From the NCBI RefSeq assembly GCF_007845675.1, contig NZ_VOBR01000002.1:186001-250000 (forward strand): 64,000 bases of DNA, read 5' to 3'. Below are positions 25,188 through 33,973 of the stretch, piece by piece. Both the position numbers and the translations under genes were made by a program. Source of the stretch: Lentzea tibetensis (GTDB taxonomy: Bacteria > Actinomycetota > Actinomycetes > Mycobacteriales > Pseudonocardiaceae). Position 1 is the stretch's first letter; each line of letters begins with the position of its first letter. The notes beneath the pieces were generated by a model. It was given only the letters and a program-made list of their open reading frames with translations, had not been told where the DNA came from and did no database searches.

Positions 25188-26260
25188 CGTGGAATGGTGA
25201 CGGTCAGCCGGGTGCCTTCGCCAGGCGAGCCCGCGATGTCGACGCTGCCGCCCGCGAGCTGGACCCGTTCGCGCATGCCGAGCAGTCCGAAACCCTCGCC
25301 CTCCGCATAGCCGCGGCCGTCGTCGCCGACGACGAGCCGGGCGTGCGAGGTGCTGAGGTCGACGGTCACCGTGATGCGCCGGGCGTCGGCGTGCCTGCGC
25401 GAGTTGGTGACGCCCTCCTGAGCCGCGCGGTAGAGCGTGCCGAGCGTCGTCGCGGAGAAGCCCTCCTCGTCACCGGTCAGGTCGAGCGCGACGTCGGCCT
25501 GGTCCGCGACCAGTTCGCGCAGCGCGGGGAAGAGCCGGAACCGCTCGGCGCGCAACGCCCGGACGGACCGTCGGACGTCGTCGAGCGCACGTCGCGCCGA
25601 CCGTTCCGCGTCCGTGACGGCCCGGTCGGCGGCCTCCGGGTCCCGGGAACGGAAGGCGGAGGCCTTCTCCAGCAGCACGACGACGGCGGTGAGGTGGTGG
25701 CCGAGGTCGTCGTGGATGTCCCGCGCGACCCTGTTGCGCTCGGCCGTCGCCGACAGCTCGGCGAGCCGCTCCCGCCCCCGGCGCTCCTCGACCGCGACGG
25801 CGGCCATCGCGATCGCGAGCACCAGCCCGAGCGACAGCATCACCAGGTCCGACACCTGCTCGGCGTCGGAGTACCAGTGCGGCGCGGTGGCCGCCGCCAG
25901 CCCGACGCACGCGGCGCCGAGCCCGATGGCCACCGTCCGCCCGAACGCGAAGTACGCGGTGAACGGCACCAGCACGAACAACGCCCTGGACACCCCGGCC
26001 CCGTCCGCGGACACCACGACGAAGAACAACGCCGTCCTGGCCGCGAGCAGGGCGGCAGCCGGCCACCGCGGAGTGCCCGCCGGGTAGCGGTGGTGCTCGG
26101 CCAGATCGAGCACCACCAGCGCGGCCAGCCCGCCGAGGAACAGCGGCAGCCGCGTCGTGCCGAGGCCCGCGAACCCGGCGTACAACCCGGCCGCCAGCAC
26201 CGCGGCGCAGAGCACCGGTGACACCCAGGCCGCCGGTCGCGTCGAGGACATGGCAGGCAC
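25184..26260 (-). CDS. Sensor histidine kinase (HisKA_3 type)
   Basis: A 358-residue membrane kinase with about five N-terminal helices (residues 12-155) and little exposed sequence. HisKA_3 carries phosphoacceptor H183 in VARDIHDDLGHHLTAV. HATPase_c shows the N-box EGVTNSRRHA and G-box GFGLLGMRERV. GTG 26260 or ATG 26251 may start it; neither has a strong ribosome site. The upstream membrane protein gene ends 1 nt before GTG 26260, so translation may be coupled. Confidence 0.92.
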   Translation of the reverse strand: MPAMSSTRPAAWVSPVLCAAVLAAGLYAGFAGLGTTRLPLFLGGLAALVVLDLAEHHRYPAGTPRWPAAALLAARTALFFVVVSADGAGVSRALFVLVPFTAYFAFGRTVAIGLGAACVGLAAATAPHWYSDAEQVSDLVMLSLGLVLAIAMAAVAVEERRGRERLAELSATAERNRVARDIHDDLGHHLTAVVVLLEKASAFRSRDPEAADRAVTDAERSARRALDDVRRSVRALRAERFRLFPALRELVADQADVALDLTGDEEGFSATTLGTLYRAAQEGVTNSRRHADARRITVTVDLSTSHARLVVGDDGRGYAEGEGFGLLGMRERVQLAGGSVDIAGSPGEGTRLTVTIPR

Positions 26261-26261
26261 G

Positions 26262-26795
26262 TTACGGCCGCGCCCAGCGCACCGCCGACAGCCAGACGAG
26301 CGACGCGCCGCCCAGCACGTGCAGCGCGCTCGTCCACACGCTGTCCGGCAGCGGCGCGAGCACGGCGATCAGCGAGAGCGCGACCAGATAGCCCCACGAG
26401 GGCAGGGCGGGGAACACCTTGGCGCGCACCATGGACGCTCCGAAGAGGACGGTGCCGACCACGAACACCACGGCACTGCCGAGCAGCACGGCCTTGGTGG
26501 TCGTGGGCACGGTGACGCCGTCGAGGAAGAACAGCGTGACGTTGAGCGTGAACGCCACCCCGGTGAACAGCCCGAGCCCCACGAGGTTGACCGCGAACGC
26601 GAACGCGCCGAACCTCCCGGATCTCTCGCGTTGCAGCTCGTGGAACCCGAGCAGGGCGGGCGCGCCGAACGCCGCGCCGATGCCGAGCACGAGGCTGGTC
26701 GAGGCCGTCTCGCCGGTGAACGCCTCGATCGCGCCCGGCACCGCGATCGACAGGCCGAGCAGGACACCGGACACCGCGCTGAATCGCGACAACAT
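26262..26795 (-). CDS. Membrane protein of unknown function, first gene of the kinase operon
   Basis: A 177-residue protein with about six hydrophobic segments (VSGVLLGLSIAVPGAIEAF at the start, then helices near 33-50, 67-88, 93-115, 125-145 and 150-170). It has no motif I recognise. ATG 26795 is chosen because an AGGAG site lies just before it and because the first helix begins there. The gene is packed directly against the kinase gene, so the protein could be an accessory sensor or a target of the pathway. Confidence 0.8.
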   Translation of the reverse strand: MLSRFSAVSGVLLGLSIAVPGAIEAFTGETASTSLVLGIGAAFGAPALLGFHELQRERSGRFGAFAFAVNLVGLGLFTGVAFTLNVTLFFLDGVTVPTTTKAVLLGSAVVFVVGTVLFGASMVRAKVFPALPSWGYLVALSLIAVLAPLPDSVWTSALHVLGGASLVWLSAVRWARP

Positions 26796-26888
26796 GGGGA
26801 CTCCTGGGGTCGGGGACAGCCCGACCGTAGGAGCCGCGGAGTGCCCGCCATCAGTGCCTGTCCGCACCCGGCGTTGGCCGGAGGTCAC

Positions 26889-27155
26889 GTGCCGATCGGC
26901 ACGTGCCGCTGCGTCGTGGACACGCTCTCACTTTGGATGCGCAACACCCCGATGCCGCTGTCGATCGCCTACCTCGACGCGCTCGGCCGCGTCGTGTTCA
27001 CCGCCGACATGGAGCCCTGCGGCGACCGGGCCGACTGTCCCGGCCATCCGCCGCCCCGGTCGTACCGCTACGCCGTGGAGGTGCCGAGGGGACGTCTGGC
27101 GGGCTTCGGTCTGGTGGCGGGCGCGACCCTGCACGTCGACGGAATCACCAGCTGA
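26889..27155 (+). CDS. DUF192-like protein, short at the N-terminus
   Basis: An 88-residue frame whose body matches the C-terminal two thirds of DUF192: LWMRNTPMPLSIAYLDALGRVV, then ADMEPCGDRADCP and RYAVEVPRGRLAGFGLVAGA. DUF192 proteins normally begin with a further 40-50 residues ending in a RGLM-R motif, and that part is absent in all three frames upstream. GTG 26889 has a GGAGG site 4-5 nt upstream, so a short protein may still be made. It is either a minimal member or a 5'-truncated gene. Confidence 0.6.
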   Translation: MPIGTCRCVVDTLSLWMRNTPMPLSIAYLDALGRVVFTADMEPCGDRADCPGHPPPRSYRYAVEVPRGRLAGFGLVAGATLHVDGITS

Positions 27156-27185
27156 ACTGCACAAAACCCGGCCACCGCGCGTCTG

Positions 27186-27704
27186 ATGGTCGTGGACCTC
27201 GGTGAACGACGACGCGCGCATCGGGAACGCATGCGCAGGGAGAACCCCGAACAAGAGACGTACGACGGCGTCGTCTGGCTGGCGTTCGGCTTCCTGCTCG
27301 CCGGCGTGATCATCGGCGGGTTCGCCCACGTGCCCGTCGGCGCACTGTTCGGCACGCTGTACTGCGGGCCCGCGGACTGCTACGCCCTGCCGCTCGCCTT
27401 GAGCGGCTGGGCGCTGGCGGCACTGCCCGCCGCGCTCCTCCTCGTCGCGCCGAGGTACGCCGCGCACCTCTGCGCGTTCATCCTGGGCCTCATCGCCACC
27501 TACTTCGTGACGGCCGCCGGTGACCACCCGGTGGCCGAGGGGCTGTGGCCGTTGCCGCTCACGTACTTCCTCGTGGGGCTGCTGGCCGTCCCCGCCAGCG
27601 CGGGCCTCGCGGTGGCACTCGCCCGCGGGCCGATCGCCCGGCTCGGAGTCGCCGCGCTGTTCCACTGGGTGCTGGTCGCCGTCCTGATCGTGTGGCTGGC
27701 CTGA
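27186..27704 (+). CDS. Four-helix membrane protein of unknown function
   Basis: A 172-residue protein with a basic cytoplasmic N-terminus (RRRAHRERMRRENPEQ) and about five hydrophobic segments, including VVWLAFGFLLAGVIIGGFAHV and LWPLPLTYFLVGLLAVPAS. A Cys pair in LYCGPADCYALP could be disulfide-linked at the outer face. I recognise no family. It stands 31 nt after the DUF192-like frame and 78 nt before the DrrA-like gene on the same strand. No Shine-Dalgarno sequence precedes its ATG. Confidence 0.7.
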   Translation: MVVDLGERRRAHRERMRRENPEQETYDGVVWLAFGFLLAGVIIGGFAHVPVGALFGTLYCGPADCYALPLALSGWALAALPAALLLVAPRYAAHLCAFILGLIATYFVTAAGDHPVAEGLWPLPLTYFLVGLLAVPASAGLAVALARGPIARLGVAALFHWVLVAVLIVWLA

Positions 27705-27782
27705 CAGCGGCTGACAGCTCGCTGTGCGCGCCCTGCCAGCGCCACCGTGGACAGTTCGTCCCGACACAGGGAGGAACGCACA

Positions 27783-28736
27783 ATGTCGCTAGCGATCAGG
27801 GCAGAAGGCCTGGTCAAGCACTACGGGGAGACCAAAGCCCTCGACGGGGTGGATCTCGAGGTGCCGGTGGGGAAGGTCGTGGGTGTGCTCGGGCCCAACG
27901 GCGCGGGCAAGACCACGGCCGTGCGGGTGCTGGCCACGTTGCTGCGGCCGGACGCCGGGCACGCCACGGTCGGCGGCCACGACGTGGTGAAGGACCCGGT
28001 GCGGGTGCGGTCGTTGATCGGACTGACCGGGCAGTACGCGTCGGTGGACGAGGACCTCTCCGGGACGGAGAACCTCGTGCTCATCGCCCGCCTGCTGGAC
28101 CACTCACGAGCGGGGGCTCGGGCCAGGGCGGCCGAGCTGCTGGAGCAGTTCGAGCTCACCGAGGCCGCGGGACGGCCCGCTCGCACGTACTCAGGGGGCA
28201 TGCGGCGACGGCTCGACCTCGCGGCCAGCCTGGTCGGCAACCCGGCCGTGCTGTACCTCGACGAGCCGACCACCGGGCTGGATCCGCACGCGCGCAACGA
28301 GGTGTGGCGGGTCGTGCGCAAGCTCGTCGCGGACGGGGCCACCGTGCTGCTCACCACGCAGTACCTCGAGGAGGCCGACCAGCTCGCGGACACGATCACG
28401 GTGTTCGACCACGGCCGGGTGGTGGCCGAAGGGCGTGCCGACGAGCTGAAGCGGCGCGTCGGCGGGCAGACGTTGCAGGTGCGGCCGACGTCGCTGGCCG
28501 ATCTCGATGCAGTGCAACGGATTCTCGGTGACCTCACCGGGATGCGGCCGACCCGCGACGACGACACCGGGTTGCTCACCGCAGCCGTCTCGGATCCGGT
28601 GCTGCTGTCCACTTTGGTCCGCAAACTCGACGAGGCCGGGATCACCGCCGACGAGCTGGCGCTGCGGCTGCCGAGCCTCGACGAGGTGTTCCTCGCGCTG
28701 ACCGGCAGGAAGGCCGAAGAAGGGAGCCTGGTGTGA
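27783..28736 (+). CDS. DrrA-like ABC exporter ATP-binding protein
   Basis: A 317-residue ATPase. Walker A is GPNGAGKTTAVR, signature YSGGMRRRLDLAASL, Walker B VLYLDEPTTGLD, and the H-loop region is LLTTQYLEEAD. The C-terminal extension RLPSLDEVFLALTG is the DUF4162/CREEM-like tail typical of daunorubicin-resistance (DrrA) ATPases. A GGGAGGAA ribosome site precedes the ATG. It overlaps the permease gene by 4 nt. Such pairs export hydrophobic drugs or natural products; the substrate here is unknown. Confidence 0.95.
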   Translation: MSLAIRAEGLVKHYGETKALDGVDLEVPVGKVVGVLGPNGAGKTTAVRVLATLLRPDAGHATVGGHDVVKDPVRVRSLIGLTGQYASVDEDLSGTENLVLIARLLDHSRAGARARAAELLEQFELTEAAGRPARTYSGGMRRRLDLAASLVGNPAVLYLDEPTTGLDPHARNEVWRVVRKLVADGATVLLTTQYLEEADQLADTITVFDHGRVVAEGRADELKRRVGGQTLQVRPTSLADLDAVQRILGDLTGMRPTRDDDTGLLTAAVSDPVLLSTLVRKLDEAGITADELALRLPSLDEVFLALTGRKAEEGSLV

Positions 28737-29506
28737 GCGCGGTGGCCTTGGACAAGGGCTTGCAGCACGGGCTTTCGCTGGCCTGGCGAGGAATTCTGAA
28801 GATCCGCAAGAACCCCGAACAGCTGGCGGACGTCACGATCGCGCCGATCGTGTTCCTGGTGATGTTCACCTACCTGTTCGGCGGCGCGCTGGCGTCCAGC
28901 ACCGACGACTACCTGCAGATGCTCGTGCCGGGGATCATGGTCATGAACATCCTGCAGGCCAGCATGACGGCGGGCGTGCAGCTGAACACCGACGTCTCCA
29001 AGGGGGTGTTCGACCGGTTCCGCTCCATGCCGATCGCCCGCTCGGCGCCGTTGGTCGGGGCGGTGCTCGCGGACGTCGTGCGATACCTGATGTGCGTCGT
29101 CGTGCTGCTCGTCGTCGCCACGATCATGGGGTACCGGGTGCAGACCGGCCCGGTGGAGCTGGTGATCGCGATCGCGCTGGTGCTCGCGTTCGGACTCTGC
29201 TTCTGCTGGGCGTCGGTGTTCGTCGGCATGCTGCTGAAGACCCCCGGTGCGGTGCAGGGCATGATGTTCGTGCTGATCATGCCGTTGACGTTCGGCAGCA
29301 ACGTGTTCGTCGGGACTTCCACGATGCCGGGCTGGCTGCGGGCGTGGGCCGACATCAGCCCGGTGTCCCTGCTGGCGGACGCGTTGCGCGGGCTGCTGAA
29401 CGGCGGCCCGGTGGCCGGACCGCTCGCGGGCTCGGTGGTCTGGATGGTCGCCGCCGTCGCGGTGTTCTTCCCGCTGGCGACCCTGGCCTACCGCAAGCGC
29501 GTTTGA
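28733..29506 (+). CDS. DrrB-like ABC-2 type transporter permease
   Basis: A 257-residue ABC-2 permease with six helices. The cytoplasmic N-terminal amphipathic segment (LAWRGILKIRKNPEQLADVTIAP) and the FDRFRSMPIARSAPLVGAVLADVVRY loop are typical of DrrB proteins. GTG 28733 overlaps the ATPase stop. A stem-loop terminator follows directly after the stop codon. Together with the ATPase it makes a complete exporter, with no biosynthetic genes adjacent. Confidence 0.93.
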   Translation: MSAVALDKGLQHGLSLAWRGILKIRKNPEQLADVTIAPIVFLVMFTYLFGGALASSTDDYLQMLVPGIMVMNILQASMTAGVQLNTDVSKGVFDRFRSMPIARSAPLVGAVLADVVRYLMCVVVLLVVATIMGYRVQTGPVELVIAIALVLAFGLCFCWASVFVGMLLKTPGAVQGMMFVLIMPLTFGSNVFVGTSTMPGWLRAWADISPVSLLADALRGLLNGGPVAGPLAGSVVWMVAAVAVFFPLATLAYRKRV

Positions 29507-29510
29507 CCGT

Positions 29511-29543
29511 GGTGGCGGGCGTCAGTCCTCGACGCCCGCCACC
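29511..29543. terminator. Bidirectional terminator hairpin
   Basis: GGTGGCGGGCGTC (29511-29523) and GACGCCCGCCACC (29531-29543) form a perfect 13-bp stem with a 7-nt loop between the convergent DrrB-like permease and AfsR-like genes. The right arm is inside the 3' end of the AfsR-like gene. Confidence 0.75.
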
Positions 29544-32500
29544 CGGCGGATCTCTTCGACGGCCTGCTTCTTCGCCAGGTCAACGGGTTTCGGGTCACCG
29601 AGCTCGGCGACGAGCTGCCGCACGGCCGGGTCGCCGAGGTCGAGCCTGCCGCGCACCAGCCGGGCCAGCGCGAGCAGCCGCGCGGCGACGTCGTTCTCCT
29701 GCTGCGCGTGCCGGATCTGGGCCAGCAGTTCCGTGGTGGCGGCGAGGTCCGGGATGTCACCGCGTGCGGAGGTCGTCGTGATCACCACCGCGACGGCCTC
29801 CTCGGCGTCGGTGTACCTGCCCTCGGCGAGCGCGATGCGCGCGTCGAGCGTCGCCGCCCACTCCGCGGCGAACTCGCTCGGCAGCGACAACGTGCTCGCG
29901 GCCTGCTTGAAGCGCACGCTCAGCTCGTGCGCGTCAGCCGGCGCGCCGGAGCTGAGGCGGACCTCTGCCTTGGCGTACAACACCATCGCCGCCAGTTCGT
30001 CGTTGCCGATCTCCCGGACGAACCGCTCGGCCTCGTCCACCACCCGCGCGGCGGCGGCGTGGTCGCCGAGCCGGGCGTGCTCGACGGCGAGCCGCCACTG
30101 GTGCTGGATCAGGTCGTCCTGCGAGCCCAGCTCCAGCGCCAGCGCGAGGCCCTGCTCGTACAGCGCGATCGCCGCGCGGTTGTCGCCGGTCTCCGAGACG
30201 CTGCGGGCCTTCATCCCCAGCGTCATCGCCGAGCCCCAGCGGTCACCGGCGGCGGCGAACCCCTCGTACGCGCGGTCGCGGGCCTGTTCGGCGCCGTCGA
30301 GGTCGCTGTCCTCGTTGAGGATGAAGCTCAACGCCCAGTCCGCGCCCGCTCGGGTCCACGCGTCGGGACTCTTCGCAGCCCGGCGCACCTCGCGGTACGC
30401 CAGCTCCTTGTGCTGGCTGAGGAACGCGAGCATGGGCAGGACCATGCCGAGTGCGGGGAAGCTCGTGATCGCACCGGTGCGCACGCAGTCCTCGATAGCG
30501 GCCGCGGCCTCGTCCTTCGGCGGTGTGCCCGGCACCGCGTCCATCATCAGCCGCAGCGCGCCGAACGCGGCGGAGATGTCCGCGGGCAGCCGGTCTCCGA
30601 ACGCGAGGACCTCGCGGATCGACGCCGACGCGCGGTTGCTGTCGCCCTTCACGAGCCAGTACCAGAACATGCCGCCGAGCAGGCCCGCCGCCAGCTCCGC
30701 GTCACCGTCGTCGATCGCGCCGCGCAACGCGGCCACCACGTTGTCGTGCTCGGCCTCGTAGACGTTGATCGCCTCGATCTGCCTCGCGGTGCGGGTGAGC
30801 GGCTCCCACCGGTCGGTGAGCTCCCGGTAGTACCGCCGGAAGCGAGCGGTGATCTCCCGGCTCTCCCCGGACGACGCCAGCTGTTCGGCCGCGTAGACCC
30901 GGATCGTCTCCAACATCCGGTACCGCGGCTCGCCGTGCTCACTGACGTCCACAATGGACTTCTCGACGAGTGACGTGAGCACGTAGAAGGCGTCCGGAAG
31001 GCACATCTCCTCGATCGCCGCGAGGTCGGCGCCCGCGGGGAACACCGCGAGACGCCGGGCGAGCTCGCGTTCCGGGTCGGTCAGCAGGTCCCAGCTCCAC
31101 TCGACGACCGCGCGCAGCGTGCGCTGCCGCGGCAGGGCCGTGCGGCTGCCCGAGGTGAGCAACCGGAACCGGTCGTCCAGGCGCTGGGTGATCTGCCGGA
31201 CCGTCATCGACCGCAGGCGCGCGGCCGCCAGCTCCAGCGCGAGCGGCATCCCGTCCAGCCTGCGGCAGATCTGCTTCACGTCGTCCGCGGTGGACTCGTC
31301 GAGCCGGAAGCCCGGCCGCACGGCGGTCGCCCGGTCCAGGAAGAGCCGCACCGCGCCGAACCCGGCGACGTCGGTCTGCCCGTTGGGCACCGCGAGCGGC
31401 CCGACCGGGCACAACGACTCGCCGTCGATCGCGAGCGGTTCCCGGCTCGTCGCGAGCACGCGGACGTTCGGCACGCGCCGCAGGAGCGTCGTGGTGAACT
31501 CGGCGGCCGCGTCCACCAGGTGCTCGCAGTTGTCCAGCACCAGCAGCGACTCACCGGCCGCCAGCACCTCGACGATCCGGCTCATCCCGTCGGCCGACCG
31601 GCGCATCGGATCGGCCGCGAAGCTCAGCTCGAACGCGCCCAGCACGGCGACGGTGAGGTCCTCCGCCGCGCGCACGCCCGCCAGCGGCGCGAACCACACC
31701 CGGCCCTTGGCGTGCGCGGGATGCCGGGCCGCGGACTCGGTGGCCAGCCTCGTCTTGCCGGCCCCGCCCGGCCCGACCAGGGTCACGAGCCGCGACCCGC
31801 CGAGCAGCTCGGCCACGCGGGCGAGTGCGTCCTCGCGCCCGACGAAGCTGGTGAGCCGCACCGGCAACCGGTCGACCACGGCCCGCGGTCCCAGCTCTCC
31901 GCGCAGCGCCGCGAGCTGGACGTCCCGCAGCTCCTGGGACGGGTCGACGCCCAGCTCCTCGGCGAGCACCCGCCGGACCTCCGCGTAGACGTGCAGCGCC
32001 TCCGACTGCCTGCCTCGCGCGCACAACGCCCGCATCAGCAGCCCGGCCAGCCGTTCCCGCAGCGGGTGCCGCTCGTGCATCGCGGTGAGCTCGGCGACGT
32101 CGAGGTCGCCGTCCGCGAACCGGTCCTCCTCCGCGGAGAGGCGCGCCTCGTCCAGCCGCGCGGCCGCGACCAGCGCGAACGGCGCGTCCCGGACGTCGGC
32201 CAGCGCGTCGCCGCGCCACAGGCCGAGCGCATCGTCCAGCAGGCCCGCGGCCCGCAGTCGTTCGAACCGGAACACGTCGACGTCGTCGGCGGCGATCTCG
32301 AGCCGGTACCCGCCGGGTTCCAGCGCGACCGCCGGACAGACCTTGCGCAGCCGCGAGACCAGCGACTGCAACGCGTTCTGCGCGTCCGCGGGCGGCTGGT
32401 CGCCCCACAGGTCGTCGATGAGCGTGGTGGCCGGGACGGGACGGCCGGGGTCGAGTGCGAGGCGGGCGAGGAGCATGCGGAGCCGGGCACCACCGATGTC

Positions 32501-32557
32501 GACCGGTGTGCCGTCGTCGGCCTCCACCCTCGTCGGGCCCAGCAACGCCACGCGCAC
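29522..32557 (-). CDS. AfsR/SARP-type regulator with BTAD, NB-ARC and TPR domains
   Basis: A 1011-residue STAND regulator. The OmpR-like domain is at about 1-85 (VRVALLGPTRVEADDGTPVDI), BTAD at about 90-230 (GRQSEALHVYAEVRRVLAEELGVDP), and NB-ARC starts with P-loop LVGPGGAGKTRLA near 258-268 and Walker B LLVLDNCEHLVDAA. The C-terminal half has TPR-like repeats. GTG 32557 is the start, since family similarity begins exactly there although the frame is open to 33082. It is divergent from a DinB gene, 60 bp away. The tail meets the DrrAB-like exporter, which is a possible but unproven target. Confidence 0.93.
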   Translation of the reverse strand: MRVALLGPTRVEADDGTPVDIGGARLRMLLARLALDPGRPVPATTLIDDLWGDQPPADAQNALQSLVSRLRKVCPAVALEPGGYRLEIAADDVDVFRFERLRAAGLLDDALGLWRGDALADVRDAPFALVAAARLDEARLSAEEDRFADGDLDVAELTAMHERHPLRERLAGLLMRALCARGRQSEALHVYAEVRRVLAEELGVDPSQELRDVQLAALRGELGPRAVVDRLPVRLTSFVGREDALARVAELLGGSRLVTLVGPGGAGKTRLATESAARHPAHAKGRVWFAPLAGVRAAEDLTVAVLGAFELSFAADPMRRSADGMSRIVEVLAAGESLLVLDNCEHLVDAAAEFTTTLLRRVPNVRVLATSREPLAIDGESLCPVGPLAVPNGQTDVAGFGAVRLFLDRATAVRPGFRLDESTADDVKQICRRLDGMPLALELAAARLRSMTVRQITQRLDDRFRLLTSGSRTALPRQRTLRAVVEWSWDLLTDPERELARRLAVFPAGADLAAIEEMCLPDAFYVLTSLVEKSIVDVSEHGEPRYRMLETIRVYAAEQLASSGESREITARFRRYYRELTDRWEPLTRTARQIEAINVYEAEHDNVVAALRGAIDDGDAELAAGLLGGMFWYWLVKGDSNRASASIREVLAFGDRLPADISAAFGALRLMMDAVPGTPPKDEAAAAIEDCVRTGAITSFPALGMVLPMLAFLSQHKELAYREVRRAAKSPDAWTRAGADWALSFILNEDSDLDGAEQARDRAYEGFAAAGDRWGSAMTLGMKARSVSETGDNRAAIALYEQGLALALELGSQDDLIQHQWRLAVEHARLGDHAAAARVVDEAERFVREIGNDELAAMVLYAKAEVRLSSGAPADAHELSVRFKQAASTLSLPSEFAAEWAATLDARIALAEGRYTDAEEAVAVVITTTSARGDIPDLAATTELLAQIRHAQQENDVAARLLALARLVRGRLDLGDPAVRQLVAELGDPKPVDLAKKQAVEEIRRVAGVED

Positions 32558-32603
32558 ACGTCCAGCTTTCCAGAACCCGCGCGACGGACTGGCCGAAACC
32601 CCG

Positions 32604-32609
32604 TAGCGT
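32604..32609 (+). promoter_or_regulatory. -10 box for leaderless dinB-like transcript
   Basis: TAGCGT ends 8 nt before the first ATG of the DinB gene, and no Shine-Dalgarno sequence is present. It lies in the 60-bp gap divergent from the AfsR-like gene. Confidence 0.4.
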
Positions 32610-32617
32610 CGGCGCGC

Positions 32618-33130
32618 ATGATGCCTCCCCGTACCCGTCCTCCCTTCGCGGCAGACGAGCGGACCCAGCTCGTCGGCTGGCTGGATCTGCAACGCGCCCT
32701 GGTGCACTGGAAGTGCGACGGACTGTCCGAAGCGGACGCCCACCGGCCGGTGCTCGAGACCTCGCCGCTGATGACGATGGCGGGTGTGGTCTCCCACCTG
32801 CGCTGGGTCGAGCACTGCTGGTTCGAGGTGCTCTTCTTGGGCAGGCCGGCGGAGGGACCGCAGTTCGACGAGAGCGTCGAGGACCGCGACATGATGGTCG
32901 ACGGCGTCGCTCTCGCTCAGCTGCTCGACGAGTACGCGAAGCAGTGCGCGCTGTCCAACGAGATCGTCGCCGCGCATGCACTGGACGAGACCGGTCAGCA
33001 CCCGGACTTCGGTTCCGCCGCCGCCAACCTGCGGTGGATGCTGATCCACATGGTGGAGGAGACCGCCCGGCACGTCGGTCACCTGGACACCATCCGGGAG
33101 CTTCTCGACGGTCAGAAGGGCTATTACTGA
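32618..33130 (+). CDS. DinB family (DUF664) protein
   Basis: A 170-residue four-helix-bundle protein. The pattern of the actinobacterial DUF664/DinB group is clear: LVGWLDLQRALVHWKCDGLSEADA, PLMTMAGVVSHLRWVEHCWFEVLF and NLRWMLIHMVEETARHVGHLD. The three histidines of the predicted metal site (in SHLRWVEH, IHMVEE and RHVGH) are present. Related proteins include mycothiol-dependent enzymes, so a thiol-dependent detoxification role is possible. ATG 32618 or 32621 may be the start. Confidence 0.88.
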   Translation: MMPPRTRPPFAADERTQLVGWLDLQRALVHWKCDGLSEADAHRPVLETSPLMTMAGVVSHLRWVEHCWFEVLFLGRPAEGPQFDESVEDRDMMVDGVALAQLLDEYAKQCALSNEIVAAHALDETGQHPDFGSAAANLRWMLIHMVEETARHVGHLDTIRELLDGQKGYY

Positions 33131-33139
33131 GGGACCACC

Positions 33140-33847
33140 TCAGGAGCCGATGACGCTCTTGATCCAGTCCCGGTGGAAGGGCGCGTTGGAGTAGAGCTGG
33201 GGGACGTTGGCGCACTTGAACGGTTCGACGTAGCGCTGACCGATCGTCGTGCCGACGACCTCCCACCCGGTGCGGGTCCTGGTCACCGCGGGGCCACCCG
33301 AGTCACCGGAGCAGGCGCCTCGCCACCCGTCGGGGTTGTCGGTGCAGATCCTCGCCGGGTCCGGCCTGCAGTTCTCGGGACTCGTCACGACCTTCGTGTC
33401 CACCTCCTGCAGGATCGTCGGTGAGGGCGAGGGACCGGGGCTCTTCGTGCGGCCCCAGCCGAGCAGCCGGATCGGCGTGCCGACGGCTGCCGACGCCGCG
33501 ACGGGGGCGGGCTGGTGCGACACGGGCGCGGCGAGCTGCACGAGACCCTGGTCGTTCGTCGGATGCCCGACCGCACGGACAACCTTCGCCATGGTGCCGC
33601 CCGCGGTGCGGTCGATCGAGCCGACCCGCAGCGACTTGCCGACCGGTGCCAGGCCGAGGCAGTGCTTCGCCGTCAGCACCCACTGCGGGTGGATCAGGAC
33701 TCCGCCGCAGCCGCCCAGGTGAACCACGAAGGAGTACTTCTCGGTCGCGTCCCGGCCGCCGACGATGGACGGGTTCACGTCGGCGCCCGCGGGCGGACTG
33801 AGGGCGACCAGGCAGGCGACCACCGCTCCGAACAGCATCTTGCGCAT
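33140..33847 (-). CDS. Secreted S1A (chymotrypsin-fold) serine protease
   Basis: A 235-residue exported protease. Residues 1-22 are a signal peptide, then a short propeptide leads to IVGG, the activation site. The triad is H62 (in TAKHC, where most relatives have TAAHC), D99 (in TNDQGLVQL) and S183 (GDSGGP). The residue at the base of the S1 pocket, six before the serine, is G177 rather than the aspartate of trypsin, so cleavage after Lys or Arg is not expected. Two Cys pairs flank the active site. ATG 33847 has a GGAAG site. A large hairpin sits in its 5' untranslated region. Confidence 0.9.
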   Translation of the reverse strand: MRKMLFGAVVACLVALSPPAGADVNPSIVGGRDATEKYSFVVHLGGCGGVLIHPQWVLTAKHCLGLAPVGKSLRVGSIDRTAGGTMAKVVRAVGHPTNDQGLVQLAAPVSHQPAPVAASAAVGTPIRLLGWGRTKSPGPSPSPTILQEVDTKVVTSPENCRPDPARICTDNPDGWRGACSGDSGGPAVTRTRTGWEVVGTTIGQRYVEPFKCANVPQLYSNAPFHRDWIKSVIGS

Positions 33848-33860
33848 CAGGTTCTTCCTT

Positions 33861-33910
33861 TCGTTGCAGGGGATCCCAGTCTTGTGCGATACCGGAATCC
33901 CCTGCAACGA
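33861..33910 (-). promoter_or_regulatory. 17-bp stem hairpin in the protease 5' region
   Basis: The arms 33861-33877 and 33894-33910 are inverted repeats, 16 of 17 positions pairing and the remaining one a G-U wobble in the minus-strand RNA, with a 16-nt loop. The hairpin ends 13 nt before the ATG and leaves the Shine-Dalgarno sequence free. It could stabilise the mRNA, serve as a DNA operator dyad, or bind a regulator. Confidence 0.7.
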
Positions 33911-33973
33911 CCGGAAAAACAGACCCGTACGGAGTAGCGCGCACTGGCTAAGATCCGCGCGCCGCGGGGTCGG

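Noticed and set aside
27701-27720. CTGACAGC tandem repeat before the DrrA-like gene
   Set aside because: The period is 10 bp and the first copy overlaps the preceding stop codon; it is too short to call an operator.
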